In this document: positions 22,905 to 32,643 of the stretch, piece by piece
Layout: every line of letters begins with the position of its first letter
Numbering within the stretch: the first letter of the stretch is position 1
NCBI GenBank assembly: GCA_022729755.1
Contig: DZAZ01000012.1
Location: 1-36,403 of the forward strand
DNA from: Helicobacter cetorum
GTDB taxonomy: Bacteria; Campylobacterota; Campylobacteria; Campylobacterales; BB28
Reading direction: 5' to 3'
Length of the DNA stretch: 36,403 nt
Notes under the pieces: generated by a model
Databases searched by the model: none
What the model was told of the DNA's origin: nothing
Seen by the model: only the letters and a program-made list of their open reading frames with translations
Program-made: the position numbers and the translations under genes

Positions 22905-23769
22905 CTTTTTCTTTATACATTCCATCTAAAAGAGAGTTTACAAACTCTTTTTTATCAAATTTAATCAAATCATCTTGTTTTTCACCAACTCCAACATATA
23001 AAATTGGGATTTCTAAAGTTTTTGCAATTGAAAAAACAGCACCACCTTTTGCAGTTCCATCAAGTTTTGTGATAATTATTCCATCAATTCCTATCATTTC
23101 ATTAAAAGCTTTAGCTTGAGCGATTGCGGAATTTCCTTGAGTTCCATCAAGAATTAAAATTTTTCGATGAGGTGCATTTGCTTTTGCATTTGCTATAACT
23201 CTAACGATTTTTTTCAACTCATTTGCTAAATTTGTTTGGTTGTGAAGTCTTCCAGCTGTATCGATGATAACTCTATCAAGTCCCCTTGAAATGGCTGAAA
23301 CAATACTATCATATGCAACAGCTGATGGGTCGTGTCCTTGTTTTGTGTAAATTATTGGAATTTCGAGTTTATCAGCCCAACGAGAAAGTTGCTCAATCGC
23401 TGCGGCACGAAATGTATCACCTGCACTAAGTAAAACTTTTTGACCCTCTTTTTTATATAAATTTGCTAATTTTGCAATAGTTGTAGTTTTTCCTGCACCA
23501 TTTACTCCAATAATCAATTCAACTATTAGCTTATCATCAATACTTTTTACTTCATCTTTAAAGAGTGATAAAAGCTCAATTTCAAGCTTTTCTCTTGTAA
23601 CTTCTTTGGGAAGTTTTTCTAATAATTCTTCGATTAAATCGTATTCAACATCAGCTTCAATTAAAATTTCTTCTAAAAGACTTCTTTCAATTTTTTCTTT
23701 TTTAGTTGGTACAATCTCTTTTATAGCTTCAATTGTTTTTTGAAGACCTCTTTTTAAAAATCCTATCAT
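22894..23769 (-). CDS. ftsY: Signal recognition particle receptor FtsY
   Basis: The 291-residue protein has the SRP GTPase NG domains: a helical N domain (1-80), G1 [10 protein letters not shown] (88-97), [22 protein letters not shown] and [10 protein letters not shown], and an [12 protein letters not shown]-like end. It lacks the long acidic A domain of E. coli FtsY, as is usual in this phylum. It docks ribosome-SRP complexes at the inner membrane. It overlaps the thioredoxin-like gene by 4 bases, so they form an operon, in the same order as I recall from Campylobacter jejuni. Confidence 0.95.
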   Translation of the reverse strand: MIGFLKRGLQKTIEAIKEIVPTKKEKIERSLLEEILIEADVEYDLIEELLEKLPKEVTREKLEIELLSLFKDEVKSIDDKLIVELIIGVNGAGKTTTIAKLANLYKKEGQKVLLSAGDTFRAAAIEQLSRWADKLEIPIIYTKQGHDPSAVAYDSIVSAISRGLDRVIIDTAGRLHNQTNLANELKKIVRVIANAKANAPHRKILILDGTQGNSAIAQAKAFNEMIGIDGIIITKLDGTAKGGAVFSIAKTLEIPILYVGVGEKQDDLIKFDKKEFVNSLLDGMYKEKGEN

Positions 23770-24308
23770 TTTTTCATAGCCCTTTTAATATCTGAAACTA
23801 TCATCTCTTCTGGAATTGCTCCAATGTAGTGAGTGAAATACTCTCCATTAGCATCATACATAATCATAAATGGAATTGAGCGAACTCCACCAACACTTTT
23901 AACTAAACTTGAAATATCACCTGAAGTCAATATAATATAATTCATACTATTTTCTTCCATAAATTTTTTTGTCTCTTCAAGATTTTTATCCTCTTCTAAC
24001 AAAACTCCAACTATTTGAAGATTTTCACTATAGTCTTTTTGAATATTAACTAAATGTGGAATTACAGCTTTACAAGGTGGACACCAAGTAGCAAAAAAGT
24101 CAAGCAAAATAATTTTACCTTTTAATTCGCCAAAGTCAAATCCACTTCCTTTTTTTTCAAAATTGTAACTTTTAGCCGTAGAATCAATTAATTGAAGATT
24201 TGTAATTTCTGGAATTGCCTTTGTAGATACAACTTCTTGTTTTAATTCCTCTTTTTCTTCACATCCAGTAAAAATAAGAATAATAAATAATAAGATAAAA
24301 AATCGCAC
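23766..24308 (-). CDS. TlpA/ResA-like thioredoxin-fold lipoprotein
   Basis: The 180-residue protein has a lipoprotein signal ending in FTGC (lipid-attached Cys at about residue 16) and a thioredoxin domain with [10 protein letters not shown] (active-site CxxC near residue 77) and the cis-Pro segment GVRSIPFMI. It should act as a membrane-tethered periplasmic thiol oxidoreductase, for example in cytochrome c maturation; the substrate is unknown. The start codon is GTG with AAAGGA upstream. It overlaps ftsY by 4 bases. Confidence 0.9.
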   Translation of the reverse strand: MRFFILLFIILIFTGCEEKEELKQEVVSTKAIPEITNLQLIDSTAKSYNFEKKGSGFDFGELKGKIILLDFFATWCPPCKAVIPHLVNIQKDYSENLQIVGVLLEEDKNLEETKKFMEENSMNYIILTSGDISSLVKSVGGVRSIPFMIMYDANGEYFTHYIGAIPEEMIVSDIKRAMKK

Positions 24309-24360
24309 AAAAAATCCTTTCTTTTTATTTAAGTTAAATTTTAATAACTTAGCGATAAAT

Positions 24361-24366
24361 TATAAT
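24361..24366 (+). promoter_or_regulatory. -10 box for the fau-rny operon
   Basis: TATAAT 17 bases before the fau ATG, in the divergent gap with the TlpA-like gene. The distance implies a very short 5' leader. Confidence 0.5.
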
Positions 24367-24382
24367 CAAAGAAGGCTTAAAA

Positions 24383-24976
24383 ATGAAAAAAAATGAGTTT
24401 AGAAAAATTTGTTTAAAAAACTTAAAAAAAAGCTCTAAAAATGCAAAGTTATTAAAAGATAAAAAAGTATTAATAAAATTAAAATTTATCTTAAAAACTT
24501 TAAATAAAAAAAGAATTTTACTCTACACTCCACTTAAAATTGAAGTAAATACAATGCCACTTATTCACTCTTTGCGAGGTAAGTATTTGGTATTTGTCCC
24601 TTTTATGCAAGGTGTTAGTTTTAAAATGGTAAAATTTCGGCTGCCTCTGAAAAAAGGTCACTTTAATATCTCTCAACCAAGTAATTCTAATTTTAAGTTG
24701 GCTAAAATCGATATTGCAATAGTCCCTATTATTGGGGTAGATGGGGAGTATAAACGAATTGGTTTTGGAAAAGGAATGTATGATAGATTCTTCTCTAGCT
24801 TAAAATATAAACCAATAATAATTTTTGTCCAAATTGAAAAATGTTTTACAAAAACAAAACTTAGTGATAATTATGATATTAGTTGCAACTATTTAATTAC
24901 CCCCAAAGAGATTTTAAAAATAAAAGGAAAGAGAGTTGGTAGAGTTCATATTGGTAAGCATAACAGCCATTATTAG
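24383..24976 (+). CDS. fau: 5-formyltetrahydrofolate cyclo-ligase
   Basis: The 197-residue protein has a Lys/Arg-rich N-terminus and the family signature RIGFGKGMYDRF (about residues 126-137), with IAIVPIIGVDGEYKRIG before it. The enzyme converts 5-formyl-THF to 5,10-methenyl-THF with ATP. Its 3' end overlaps rny by 41 bases, and the rny ribosome site lies inside it, so expression is coupled. The last 15 residues read from the overlap are probably not conserved. Similarity of the N-terminal half is weaker than that of the signature region. Confidence 0.85.
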   Translation: MKKNEFRKICLKNLKKSSKNAKLLKDKKVLIKLKFILKTLNKKRILLYTPLKIEVNTMPLIHSLRGKYLVFVPFMQGVSFKMVKFRLPLKKGHFNISQPSNSNFKLAKIDIAIVPIIGVDGEYKRIGFGKGMYDRFFSSLKYKPIIIFVQIEKCFTKTKLSDNYDISCNYLITPKEILKIKGKRVGRVHIGKHNSHY

Positions 24977-26501
24977 TGCCTATGCTGGATACTTCATACA
25001 AAAAAAAATAAATGATAAAAACATTGATTTTTATGTAGAACAAGCTAAAGCAAAAGCTAGAGCTATTGAAGATGAAGCTAAAATTAAACTTCAAGAAGCA
25101 ACCATTAAATCAAAAGATGCTGAAATTAAAGTTAAAAAGTGGTACGAAGATGAACTTTTTAAACTTCAGCGAGATTATGAAGTTAAACTTGAACAACTTC
25201 AAAAAAGCGATGATTTAAGACAAAGGCGAGTAGAAGAAGAGATTAATAGTTTAACTATGGAGCGAAAAGAGGTAAAAAACGAAAAAAGGCGAATTGATAA
25301 GTTAATCAATGAAGCCAGAGGTATTAAGAGTGAATATGAGCATAAGTTAAATGACACTCTTCATATTTTAGAAAAATCATCAGGTTTAACTAGAGATGAA
25401 TCAAAAACAATTATTTTAAAAAAAGTAGAAGAAGAATCGCGAGGTGAAATTGCTCATATTGTTAGAAAATATGAAAATGAAGCTAAACTTGAAGCAAAAC
25501 GAAAAGCAAACTATATTTTAGCTCAAGCCACAACTCGCTTTGCAGGAGATTTTGCAGCAGAGCGACTTATAAATGTAATTCACTTAAGCGATGATGAGTT
25601 AAAAGGTAGAATTATCGGAAAAGAGGGGCGAAATATCAAATCACTTGAAATGCTTTTAGGAGTTGATATTATCATCGATGATACTCCAAATGCGATAATT
25701 TTAAGTAGTTTTAATCTCTATCGAAGAGCCGTTGCGACAAAAACAATCGAACTTTTAATTGAAGATGGACGAATTCAACCAGCTAAAATTGAAGAAATTT
25801 ATGAAAAAGTTACAAAAGAGTTTGAAGATAGTTTAATTGAAGAGGGCGAAAATATCGTTTTAGATTTGGGTTTAAGTGGAATTCACATTGAGCTTATTAA
25901 ATTAATAGGAAAACTTAAATATCGTGCAAGTTACGGACAAAATGCACTTGGACACTCATTGGAAGTTGCACATTTAGCTGGAATAATTGCAGCCGAAATG
26001 GATGGAGATGAAATTCTAGCAAAAAGAGCTGGACTTTTACACGATATTGGGAAATCTTTAACTCACGAATATTCAGGCAATCACGTCGATTTAGGTGCTG
26101 AAATTTGTAAACGATACAAAGAACATCCAGCCGTTATAAATGCAATTTATGCTCATCACGGACACGAAGAGGCTAAAAGCATTGAAGCAGCAGCAGTTTG
26201 CACAGCCGATACTCTTTCAGCCGCAAGACCTGGAGCTAGAAGAGAAGTGCTTGAGAGCTTTTTAAAGAGAGTTCAAGAGATTGAAGCGATAGCAGTTAAT
26301 AAATATGGTGTAAAACAAGTTTATGCAATTAATGCGGGAAGAGAAATTAGAGTGATTGTAAATGCACATCTTATAAATGACGATGAGTCGGTACTTTTGG
26401 CTAAAGAGATTGCAAAAGAGATAGAGGAAAAAGTTCAATATCCAGGGGAGATAAAAGTGAGTGTAATCAGGGAACTTAGAGCGATAGATTATGCTAATTA
26501 A
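24936..26501 (+). CDS. rny: Ribonuclease Y
   Basis: The 521-residue protein has an N-terminal membrane helix (residues 2-22), a long charged coiled coil (about 25-175), a KH RNA-binding domain with IIGKEGRNIKSLE (about 225-237), and an HD domain with HSLEVAHLAG, LLHDIGKSL and AHHGHEE. RNase Y is a membrane-bound endonuclease that begins mRNA decay. The start is TTG; AAAGGAAAGA upstream is well placed and no ATG precedes the membrane helix. It ends in a 4-base overlap with the convergent moeA. Confidence 0.95.
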   Translation: MVEFILVSITAIISAYAGYFIQKKINDKNIDFYVEQAKAKARAIEDEAKIKLQEATIKSKDAEIKVKKWYEDELFKLQRDYEVKLEQLQKSDDLRQRRVEEEINSLTMERKEVKNEKRRIDKLINEARGIKSEYEHKLNDTLHILEKSSGLTRDESKTIILKKVEEESRGEIAHIVRKYENEAKLEAKRKANYILAQATTRFAGDFAAERLINVIHLSDDELKGRIIGKEGRNIKSLEMLLGVDIIIDDTPNAIILSSFNLYRRAVATKTIELLIEDGRIQPAKIEEIYEKVTKEFEDSLIEEGENIVLDLGLSGIHIELIKLIGKLKYRASYGQNALGHSLEVAHLAGIIAAEMDGDEILAKRAGLLHDIGKSLTHEYSGNHVDLGAEICKRYKEHPAVINAIYAHHGHEEAKSIEAAAVCTADTLSAARPGARREVLESFLKRVQEIEAIAVNKYGVKQVYAINAGREIRVIVNAHLINDDESVLLAKEIAKEIEEKVQYPGEIKVSVIRELRAIDYAN

Positions 26502-27706
26502 ATAAATTCTCTAAATTTATCACTCGTAAAATTCCAAGCAATAGGGAGTATTTTAACAATACTTTCTTTTTCTATAAAAGAAGTCTCTTTTTTCGTTATG
26601 ATAAAAGAGTTTGCATCGTTTAATGCACTCACCATTCCAGGGGAGTTTTTCTTAGAAACTACAAAATTTTCTCCATCAAAAAATCCTGAAATTGCCGTAT
26701 TTTTTCCCGCTTTTATTTTTAAATCTTCGCTCATTTTTGCCAATATAAAATTGTGATGACACTCATTTTTGCCAAGTAATTTATAGATAATTGCTCGTCC
26801 AAAAAGTTCAAAATTAATCGCACTAGCAAATGGATTTCCCGCTAAATTTAAAATATAACTACTTTTTATTTTTCCAAAAAGCGTGGGTTTTCCAGGCTTT
26901 ATATCGATTTTGTCAAAAAGTACTTCAAATCCAAAACTCTCAAATGCCTCTTTTGTAAAATCAGCTTCACCAACACTAATTCCACCACTTGTAACGATTA
27001 AATCACTATCAAGCGAATTTTGTATCATTTCATTAATAGAATTTAAGTTATCTTTTGCACTTCCAACAAAACTAACTTCACACCCAAGTTCTTTAATTCT
27101 TGCATAAAGTGAAGGAGTATTTGAGTTATAAATTTGATGAGGCTCAATCTTTTCAAAATGCAATTTCAACTCTTCCCCAGTTGCAAAAATGGCGACTTTT
27201 GGTTTTTTATAAACTCTAATATGGCTCACTCCTTGAGATGATAGTAGTGCAATTTTGGTCGAATTTATTATCTGCCCAACACTTAAAATAATTTTACCGT
27301 TCTTTACATCTTCGCCACTAAATCGCATATTTGCCAAATTTTTAATATTTTGTGGAAGTTTTATCATTTCAGCACTTTTTGTAGTATCCTCTTGAGGTAC
27401 AATTGCTTCTGTACCTTGCGGAATTTTAGCACCTGTCATAATTTTGATAGTTTTGCCATTTTCAAGATTAAAATTCTTATCATCTCCTGCTAAAATCGTA
27501 CCAATTACCTCAACCTCTTTACCACTATCAATAAGTTTTATCGCATATCCATCCATTGCTGAATTATCAAATCTTGGCAAATTAAAACTTGCATAAACAC
27601 TCTCACTTGCAACTCTATTTATCGCATCTTCAATAGGAATAATTTCACTTTTTAAATTAAAAACACTATTTTTTATAATTTCTAATGCTTCATAAATACT
27701 AACCAT
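26498..27706 (-). CDS. moeA: Molybdopterin molybdotransferase MoeA
   Basis: The 402-residue protein has [13 protein letters not shown], the [18 protein letters not shown] block, [20 protein letters not shown] and LAGNPFAS, all typical of MoeA. It inserts molybdate into adenylylated molybdopterin in the cytoplasm. Length is normal. It stands alone and converges with rny; other moa/mob genes are not in the window. AAGGATT precedes the ATG. Some bacteria carry two MoeA copies, so whether this is the Mo or W form cannot be told. Confidence 0.94.
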   Translation of the reverse strand: MVSIYEALEIIKNSVFNLKSEIIPIEDAINRVASESVYASFNLPRFDNSAMDGYAIKLIDSGKEVEVIGTILAGDDKNFNLENGKTIKIMTGAKIPQGTEAIVPQEDTTKSAEMIKLPQNIKNLANMRFSGEDVKNGKIILSVGQIINSTKIALLSSQGVSHIRVYKKPKVAIFATGEELKLHFEKIEPHQIYNSNTPSLYARIKELGCEVSFVGSAKDNLNSINEMIQNSLDSDLIVTSGGISVGEADFTKEAFESFGFEVLFDKIDIKPGKPTLFGKIKSSYILNLAGNPFASAINFELFGRAIIYKLLGKNECHHNFILAKMSEDLKIKAGKNTAISGFFDGENFVVSKKNSPGMVSALNDANSFIITKKETSFIEKESIVKILPIAWNFTSDKFREFI

Positions 27707-27807
27707 TTGTTAATCCTTACACTCTATTTTTGGTTTATTTTAACATATTTTATTTGATAAAAAGGGATACTTTAGTAAACTTAAATTTTAAAATGGAGGT
27801 TGAATTT

Positions 27808-28308
27808 ATGACAATGGTAACACTTGAGACGAATTATGGAAACATTACACTTAAACTTTATGAGGATAAAGCTCCAATTACGGTTGAAAATTTTTTAAAA
27901 TATGTAGATGATGGTTTTTATAATGGAACGATTTTTCATAGAGTAATTCCAAACTTTATGATACAAGGTGGTGGAATGGATGTAAATATGCAAGAAAAAG
28001 AGAACAATCCACCAATTAAAAATGAGGCAAACAATGGCTTAAGTAATAAGCGAGGAACTATTGCAATGGCCAGAACTATGGTAGTTGATAGTGCTACAAG
28101 TCAATTTTTTATCAATACAAATAACAATACTTTTCTTGACCACGGTGGTAGAGATTTTGGATATGCAGTTTTTGGAGAAGTAGCTGAAGGAATGGATACC
28201 ATAGATAAAATCTCATCTACAAAAACAGGCTTTTCTGGAATGCACCAAGATGTACCACTTGAGCCTATAATTATTCAAAAAGCTTATAAAAATAGTGAAA
28301 AAGAGTAA
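27808..28308 (+). CDS. ppiB: Cytosolic cyclophilin-type peptidyl-prolyl isomerase
   Basis: The protein is 166 residues from the ATG at 27808, chosen because GGAGG lies 8 bases before it; upstream in-frame starts give a non-conserved extension. Cyclophilin motifs are [14 protein letters not shown] and [13 protein letters not shown], and the closing [14 protein letters not shown]. No signal peptide is present, so it acts in the cytoplasm. Its last two codons and stop (AAA GAG TAA) form half of a terminator hairpin shared with the convergent ankyrin gene. Confidence 0.93.
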   Translation: MTMVTLETNYGNITLKLYEDKAPITVENFLKYVDDGFYNGTIFHRVIPNFMIQGGGMDVNMQEKENNPPIKNEANNGLSNKRGTIAMARTMVVDSATSQFFINTNNNTFLDHGGRDFGYAVFGEVAEGMDTIDKISSTKTGFSGMHQDVPLEPIIIQKAYKNSEKE

Positions 28309-28321
28309 TAAATTACTCTTT
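28300..28321. terminator. Bidirectional terminator hairpin made from both stop regions
   Basis: AAAGAGTAA (28300-28308) and TTACTCTTT (28313-28321) are perfect 9-bp complements around a 4-base loop. Each arm is the final Lys-Glu-stop of the gene on its strand, so both convergent genes end in the same hairpin. The tract after the stem is only weakly T-rich. Confidence 0.6.
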
Positions 28322-28738
28322 AGCTCCCTTTAATATAAGTAAACCCTCAAGCTCTTTAAAACTTTTAAATCTAGTCTGTTTTAGTGCCGTATTACCCCAT
28401 CTATTCTTAACATTCAAATCAGCTCCACTATCGATTAAATATTTTGCAACTTCAAATTGATTATTCCAAATTGCACACATCAAAGCTGAAGAACCAGTGC
28501 TATCTATTGCATTTATGTCATAATTCTTTCCTAAAAGATACTTAATAGTTTCAACCTGACCGTGACAACTTGCAATATAAAGCGGTGTTCGTCCTTCAGT
28601 ATCTCTAATATCGCCATTAGTTAAAGATTTAATTGTAGTTAAATCCCCCATCATAGCAGCTCGATAAAGTTGTGAATCATCGGCACTTAAATTCGTAGCT
28701 AAAAGTGTTGCAATTGCAAAAAGTGTTACTTTTTTCAT
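28313..28738 (-). CDS. Exported ankyrin-repeat protein
   Basis: The 141-residue protein has a signal peptide (MKKVTLFAIATLLATNLSAD), followed by three to four ankyrin repeats (EGRTPLYIASCHGQVETIKYL pattern near residue 48; TGSSALMCAIWNNQFEVAKYL; WGNTALKQTRFKSFKELEGLL). It should be a small periplasmic protein-binding module. AAAAGGAT precedes the ATG. In other bacteria small periplasmic ankyrin proteins sit near catalase genes, but no such gene is here; partner unknown. Confidence 0.88.
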   Translation of the reverse strand: MKKVTLFAIATLLATNLSADDSQLYRAAMMGDLTTIKSLTNGDIRDTEGRTPLYIASCHGQVETIKYLLGKNYDINAIDSTGSSALMCAIWNNQFEVAKYLIDSGADLNVKNRWGNTALKQTRFKSFKELEGLLILKGAKE

Positions 28739-28808
28739 AGTTTTATCCTTTTAATTTTCAAGATGAAAAATATTATTATATATTAGATTAATTTATAATT
28801 AATAGTGC

Positions 28809-28901
28809 TTCAACTCTCTAATTAGTGATTATGAAACAAATCCTGGAAACCAAACTGAAATTGTAGGTTCTATTCTATTCTCTACTTTTAATTTTTTATA
28901 A
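28809..28901 (+). pseudogene. Possible 3' relic of an outer-membrane protein gene
   Basis: In the 248-base gap between the ankyrin gene and ispDF, a frame of 30 codons without a start reads to TAA with the ending EIVGSILFSTFNFL. The alternating hydrophobic pattern ending in an aromatic-rich strand is like the last strand of a beta-barrel protein. It is directly followed by a hairpin with T-runs (28934-28960), as a real gene end would be. It is short and could be chance. Confidence 0.3.
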
Positions 28902-28933
28902 TTTAAACTGTATAATGCCCTAAAATTATTTAT

Positions 28934-28960
28934 CACAACTCTTCCAGCAATAAAGTTGTG
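28934..28960 (+). terminator. Hairpin with T-rich tail, no intact gene in front
   Basis: CACAACT (28934-28940) pairs with AGTTGTG (28954-28960), loop of 13 bases, followed by TATCATCTTTTTTCCTTTTTT. The T-run is on the plus strand, but no intact plus-strand gene precedes it closely. It may serve the relic at 28809-28901 or an unannotated small RNA. Confidence 0.45.
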
Positions 28961-28986
28961 TATCATCTTTTTTCCTTTTTTATTAG

Positions 28987-30105
28987 TTACTCACTCCAAT
29001 CAAAAAACTTTAAGTTTGCTGTACTTAAAACTGCAACTCCCTCTTCTCTTCCAATAAAACCCAATTTTTCGGTAGTTGTAGCTTTTATGTTTACTTGATA
29101 CTTTTCGATTTGTAACAATTTTGCAATCTCTTCTTTGATTTTTATTTTATAATTAAATAATTTTGGTTTTTGGGCAATAATACTAACATCTACATTGGTA
29201 ATTTCATAACCTACACTGTGTACAAATGAAACAATTTTTTCAAGCAATATTTTTGAATTTATATCTTTATAAGCCCTATCTGTATCAGGAAAAAATTCTC
29301 CAATATCTCCACCACCAACTGCACCAAGAAGTGCATCAATTAAAGAGTGAATTAAAACATCACCATCAGAATGAGCCTTAAATCCGTAATTTACATCAAT
29401 TTCTACTCCACCTAATTTCATCTTTGTATCACTGCTAAACTCGTGAACATCAAATCCATTTCCTACAAAAATATCTTTTGATGGAGCTTTTAAACATTTT
29501 ATCTCTTTTAAATTTTCAAAAAATGTTACTTTTTGAGCCTCATTTGAACCTTTGACATATACAACTTTTCCACCAATTGCTTTAATTGCACTACTATCAT
29601 CAGTGTATAAAATCTCGCTATTTAGAGCTTCTTTTAACTTTGAAGTGGTTGAGAGTTGTGGAGTTTGAATAAGTTTTATTTTATCTCTATCGATTGTATC
29701 TTCATTATATACGATGGTATCAGAAACGTTTAGATATGGAACAATACAATCGCCATCTTCTTTTGCATCAATTACTCTTAAAACCATATCTTTATCAATG
29801 CAACATCTTGCAACATCACTAACCATTACATATTTAGTATCTACCAATTTTATGGCATTTTGAAGAGATTCTTGCCTTGTTTTGCCACCTTTTACAAATG
29901 TATGATTTGCAAAATTTTGCATATATTTTAATTCTATCTCATTTGAAGTTATAATTATTTTTTCAAAATTATAAAATGATTTGAAACGATTTGTAACAAA
30001 AAGCCACAATGGAATCAAATCTATTCTAAGCCATTGTTTTTTAACTTTTTGCCCAAATCGATTAGAATCCCCTGCACTAAGCAAGATTAGAGTTAAATCG
30101 GACAA
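28987..30105 (-). CDS. ispDF: Bifunctional IspD/IspF isoprenoid enzyme
   Basis: The protein is 372 residues from a TTG start at 30105, chosen because AAAGGA lies 6 bases before it and the protein then starts at SDLTLILLSAG as IspD should; the ATG at 30150 has no close ribosome site. Residues 1-205 are IspD (LLSAGDSNRFG, VKKQWL, MVSDVARCC), which makes CDP-methylerythritol. Residues about 212-372 are IspF (GNGFDVHEF, KLGGVEI, AHSDGDVLIHSLIDALLGA, IKATTTEKLGF), which makes the cyclic diphosphate. The fusion is common in Campylobacterota and Alphaproteobacteria. IspD's usual N-terminal PA-type motif is kept as SAGDSNRFG. Confidence 0.93.
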   Translation of the reverse strand: MSDLTLILLSAGDSNRFGQKVKKQWLRIDLIPLWLFVTNRFKSFYNFEKIIITSNEIELKYMQNFANHTFVKGGKTRQESLQNAIKLVDTKYVMVSDVARCCIDKDMVLRVIDAKEDGDCIVPYLNVSDTIVYNEDTIDRDKIKLIQTPQLSTTSKLKEALNSEILYTDDSSAIKAIGGKVVYVKGSNEAQKVTFFENLKEIKCLKAPSKDIFVGNGFDVHEFSSDTKMKLGGVEIDVNYGFKAHSDGDVLIHSLIDALLGAVGGGDIGEFFPDTDRAYKDINSKILLEKIVSFVHSVGYEITNVDVSIIAQKPKLFNYKIKIKEEIAKLLQIEKYQVNIKATTTEKLGFIGREEGVAVLSTANLKFFDWSE

Positions 30106-30203
30106 ATTTAATCCTTTAATAAAAAATTTAAATGTTACAAAATTATACATTAAAAACTTTTTTTTTAAATTAAGTACTCCTTTTTTAAATTCTTAATTTT
30201 TGA

Positions 30204-30209
30204 TATGAT
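30204..30209 (+). promoter_or_regulatory. -10 box for the ABC-F gene
   Basis: TATGAT, 35 bases before the ATG at 30245, in the divergent gap with ispDF. One mismatch from consensus; no -35 box seen. Confidence 0.4.
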
Positions 30210-30244
30210 TACACTTAAAAATTTAATACAAAAAAGAGTGAAAT

Positions 30245-31834
30245 ATGCTACAAACGATGAATTTGACAATGAGATACGGCAAAAGAGTGTTATTTGAAAA
30301 TGTTAATTTAAAACTTGATAGGGGCAAAAGATATGGTTTAATTGGTGCAAATGGTGCTGGAAAATCAACTTTTTTAAAAATCCTTTCAGGTGAAATTGAA
30401 CAAAGTCTTGGTGACATTTCGATTGAAGGTGGGCTTAAAGTTGGAGTTTTAGGACAAAATCAATATGCTTTTGAAGATTTTAGCATTTTTGATGCAGTTT
30501 TATATGGAAATAAAAGACTTTATGATGCAATCAAAGAGAAAGAGAAGCTTTATGAAAGCCCAGAATTCACAGATGAGATAAATAACCGTTTAGCTGAACT
30601 TGAAGTTATTTGTGTGGAAGAAGACCCAACATATGAGTATAGTGTTAGAATTGAAAAAATTCTTCAAGATTTAAATTTTGCAACTTCTATGCAACAAGAA
30701 AAAATGGCAAATGTTACAAATGCCGATAAATTCAAAGTTTTATTAGCACAAGTGCTCTTTCCAAAACCTGATATTTTATTTTTAGATGAGCCTACAAATA
30801 ATCTTGATATTGAGGCGATTGGTTGGCTAGAAGAACAACTTACAAGACACGATGGTACAATGGTTGTAATTTCGCACGATAGACACTTTTTAAATGCAGT
30901 TGTAACAAATATTTTAGATGTGGATTATCAAAAGATTAGGGTTTTTACGGGCAATTATGATGATTGGTACATCGCTTCAACTTTAATCGAAAAACAAACT
31001 CAAATGGATAGAGATAAAAAACTCAAAGAAAAAGAGGAACTTGAGAATTTTATTAGACGATTTTCAGCAAATGCTTCAAAAGCAAAACAAGCTACAAGCC
31101 GTCAAAAACAACTTGAAAAGTTGAATATTGATGAGCTTAAAACTTCAAGTCGAAGAGACCCAAGTATCGTTTTTAAGCCTTCTCGTGATATTGGAAATGA
31201 AGCACTTGAGATTGAGAATATTTCAAAAGCTTATGATAGAGTTTTATTCAAAAATTTAAGTATTCGATTTGAAAAAGGCGATAAAATTGCAATTATTGGA
31301 CCAAATGGAGTTGGTAAAACTACACTTTGTAAAATTATTATGCAAGAGATAACACCAGATGCTGGAGTGGTAAAATGGGGACAAACTGTCAAAACTAGCT
31401 ACTTTCCACAAAATACAACTGACTTAATTAAAGGTGAAGCGATTTTATTTGAGTGGTTAAAAGAGTTTGACCCAAAAAGAGATATTGATGAAATTAGAAG
31501 TTGTTTAGGAAGAATGCTATTTACGGGCGAAGAGCAGAAAAAAAGCATAAAAGATATTAGTGGTGGTGAAAAACATAGAATGATGTTATCTAAGATGATG
31601 CTTGAAAATGGAAATTTTTTAGTTTTAGATGAGCCGACAAACCACCTTGATTTAGAAGCAATTATAGCACTTGGAGAAGCACTTTATAATTTCAAAGGTA
31701 ATGTAATTTGTGTTAGCCACGATAGGGAGTTAATCGATGCTTTTGCAAATAGAATAATAAAAATCGAAGCTGATGGAAAAGTGATTGATTTCAAAGGTAA
31801 TTACGAAGAGTATAAAGAGGCTTATCATAAATAA
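30245..31834 (+). CDS. ABC-F family ATPase (YbiT-like)
   Basis: The 529-residue protein has two ABC domains with no membrane part. The first has Walker A GANGAGKST (about 34-42) and Walker B ILFLDEPTNNLD; the second has GPNGVGKTT (about 350), signature SGGEKHRMML and FLVLDEPTNHLD. A charged linker (about 240-315) joins them. ABC-F proteins bind ribosomes and ease stalled or early translation; this length and linker best fit the YbiT/EttA-like group. Antibiotic resistance is not implied. It is followed 19 bases later by uppP. Confidence 0.92.
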   Translation: MLQTMNLTMRYGKRVLFENVNLKLDRGKRYGLIGANGAGKSTFLKILSGEIEQSLGDISIEGGLKVGVLGQNQYAFEDFSIFDAVLYGNKRLYDAIKEKEKLYESPEFTDEINNRLAELEVICVEEDPTYEYSVRIEKILQDLNFATSMQQEKMANVTNADKFKVLLAQVLFPKPDILFLDEPTNNLDIEAIGWLEEQLTRHDGTMVVISHDRHFLNAVVTNILDVDYQKIRVFTGNYDDWYIASTLIEKQTQMDRDKKLKEKEELENFIRRFSANASKAKQATSRQKQLEKLNIDELKTSSRRDPSIVFKPSRDIGNEALEIENISKAYDRVLFKNLSIRFEKGDKIAIIGPNGVGKTTLCKIIMQEITPDAGVVKWGQTVKTSYFPQNTTDLIKGEAILFEWLKEFDPKRDIDEIRSCLGRMLFTGEEQKKSIKDISGGEKHRMMLSKMMLENGNFLVLDEPTNHLDLEAIIALGEALYNFKGNVICVSHDRELIDAFANRIIKIEADGKVIDFKGNYEEYKEAYHK

Positions 31835-31853
31835 AAATTCTTAAAGGCATTTT

Positions 31854-32627
31854 ATGGATATTTTGCAATCTATAATACTTGGTGCAGTTGAGGGTTTAAC
31901 GGAGTTTTTGCCAGTTTCTTCAACGGGACATTTAATTTTAACAAGTGAATTGATGGGAATAAAACAAGATAGTTTTCATAAAACTTTTGAAGTTATAATT
32001 CAATTGGGTTCGATTTTATCGGTTTTATTTGTATTTAAAAATAAAATTATTCCAACAAATAAAGAGGCTATTACTTTATGGAAAAAATTAATTGTTGCTT
32101 TTATTCCAACTGGAATTCTCGGTTTTTTGCTCTATAAACATATAAAAGAGTTATTTATGCCTGAAACTGTGGCTTTTATGCTTATTTTTGGTGGAATTGT
32201 TTTTATAATTTTAGAGTATTTTTATAAAGAGAGTAGCAAAGTGGAAACGACTGATGATATAAGTTACAAACAAGCCTTTTTAGTCGGGCTTTTTCAATCA
32301 ATTTCAATGATACCAGGAACTAGTAGAAGTGGTGCAACTATCATTGGTGGATTATTGATGGGATTTAATCGAAAAGTAGCGACTGAATTTAGCTTTTTAC
32401 TCGCTGTTCCTACGATGTTTATCGCAACTTTTTATGATATATATAAAAATTATAATGAGTTTAATTTTGATAATAGCTTGATTTTAATAGCTGGTTTTAT
32501 TTCAGCTTTTACTTTTGCCTTTTTTGCAGTCAAAACTTTTTTAGCCTTTGTTTCAAGATTTAATTTTATTCCTTTTGGTATTTATAGAATACTTATTGGT
32601 GTAATATTTTTATACTATTTATATTAA
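31854..32627 (+). CDS. uppP: Undecaprenyl-diphosphatase UppP (BacA)
   Basis: The 257-residue membrane protein has the two family motifs EGLTEFLPVSSTGHL (13-27) and PGTSRSGATIIGG (about 148-160) and about eight hydrophobic helices. It removes a phosphate from undecaprenyl pyrophosphate to recycle the carrier for peptidoglycan and other glycans; loss causes bacitracin sensitivity. Length is normal. It sits between the ABC-F gene and cheB in the same direction with short gaps, so the three may be co-transcribed. Confidence 0.95.
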   Translation: MDILQSIILGAVEGLTEFLPVSSTGHLILTSELMGIKQDSFHKTFEVIIQLGSILSVLFVFKNKIIPTNKEAITLWKKLIVAFIPTGILGFLLYKHIKELFMPETVAFMLIFGGIVFIILEYFYKESSKVETTDDISYKQAFLVGLFQSISMIPGTSRSGATIIGGLLMGFNRKVATEFSFLLAVPTMFIATFYDIYKNYNEFNFDNSLILIAGFISAFTFAFFAVKTFLAFVSRFNFIPFGIYRILIGVIFLYYLY

Positions 32628-32643
32628 AAAGTAAGGTCATTAT

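Noticed and set aside
26502-26520. Hairpin ATAAATT/AATTTAT between rny and moeA as a terminator
   Set aside because: The stem is AT-only, has no T-run and is the kind of repeat expected by chance at this base composition.
28739-28986. tRNA or other structured RNA gene in the ankyrin-ispDF gap
   Set aside because: No cloverleaf-like pairing or T-loop sequence was found; only the single hairpin at 28934-28960 stands out.
30106-30150. Upstream ATG start for ispDF
   Set aside because: It adds a hydrophobic extension not expected in IspD and has no close ribosome site, whereas the TTG at 30105 has AAAGGA at good spacing.
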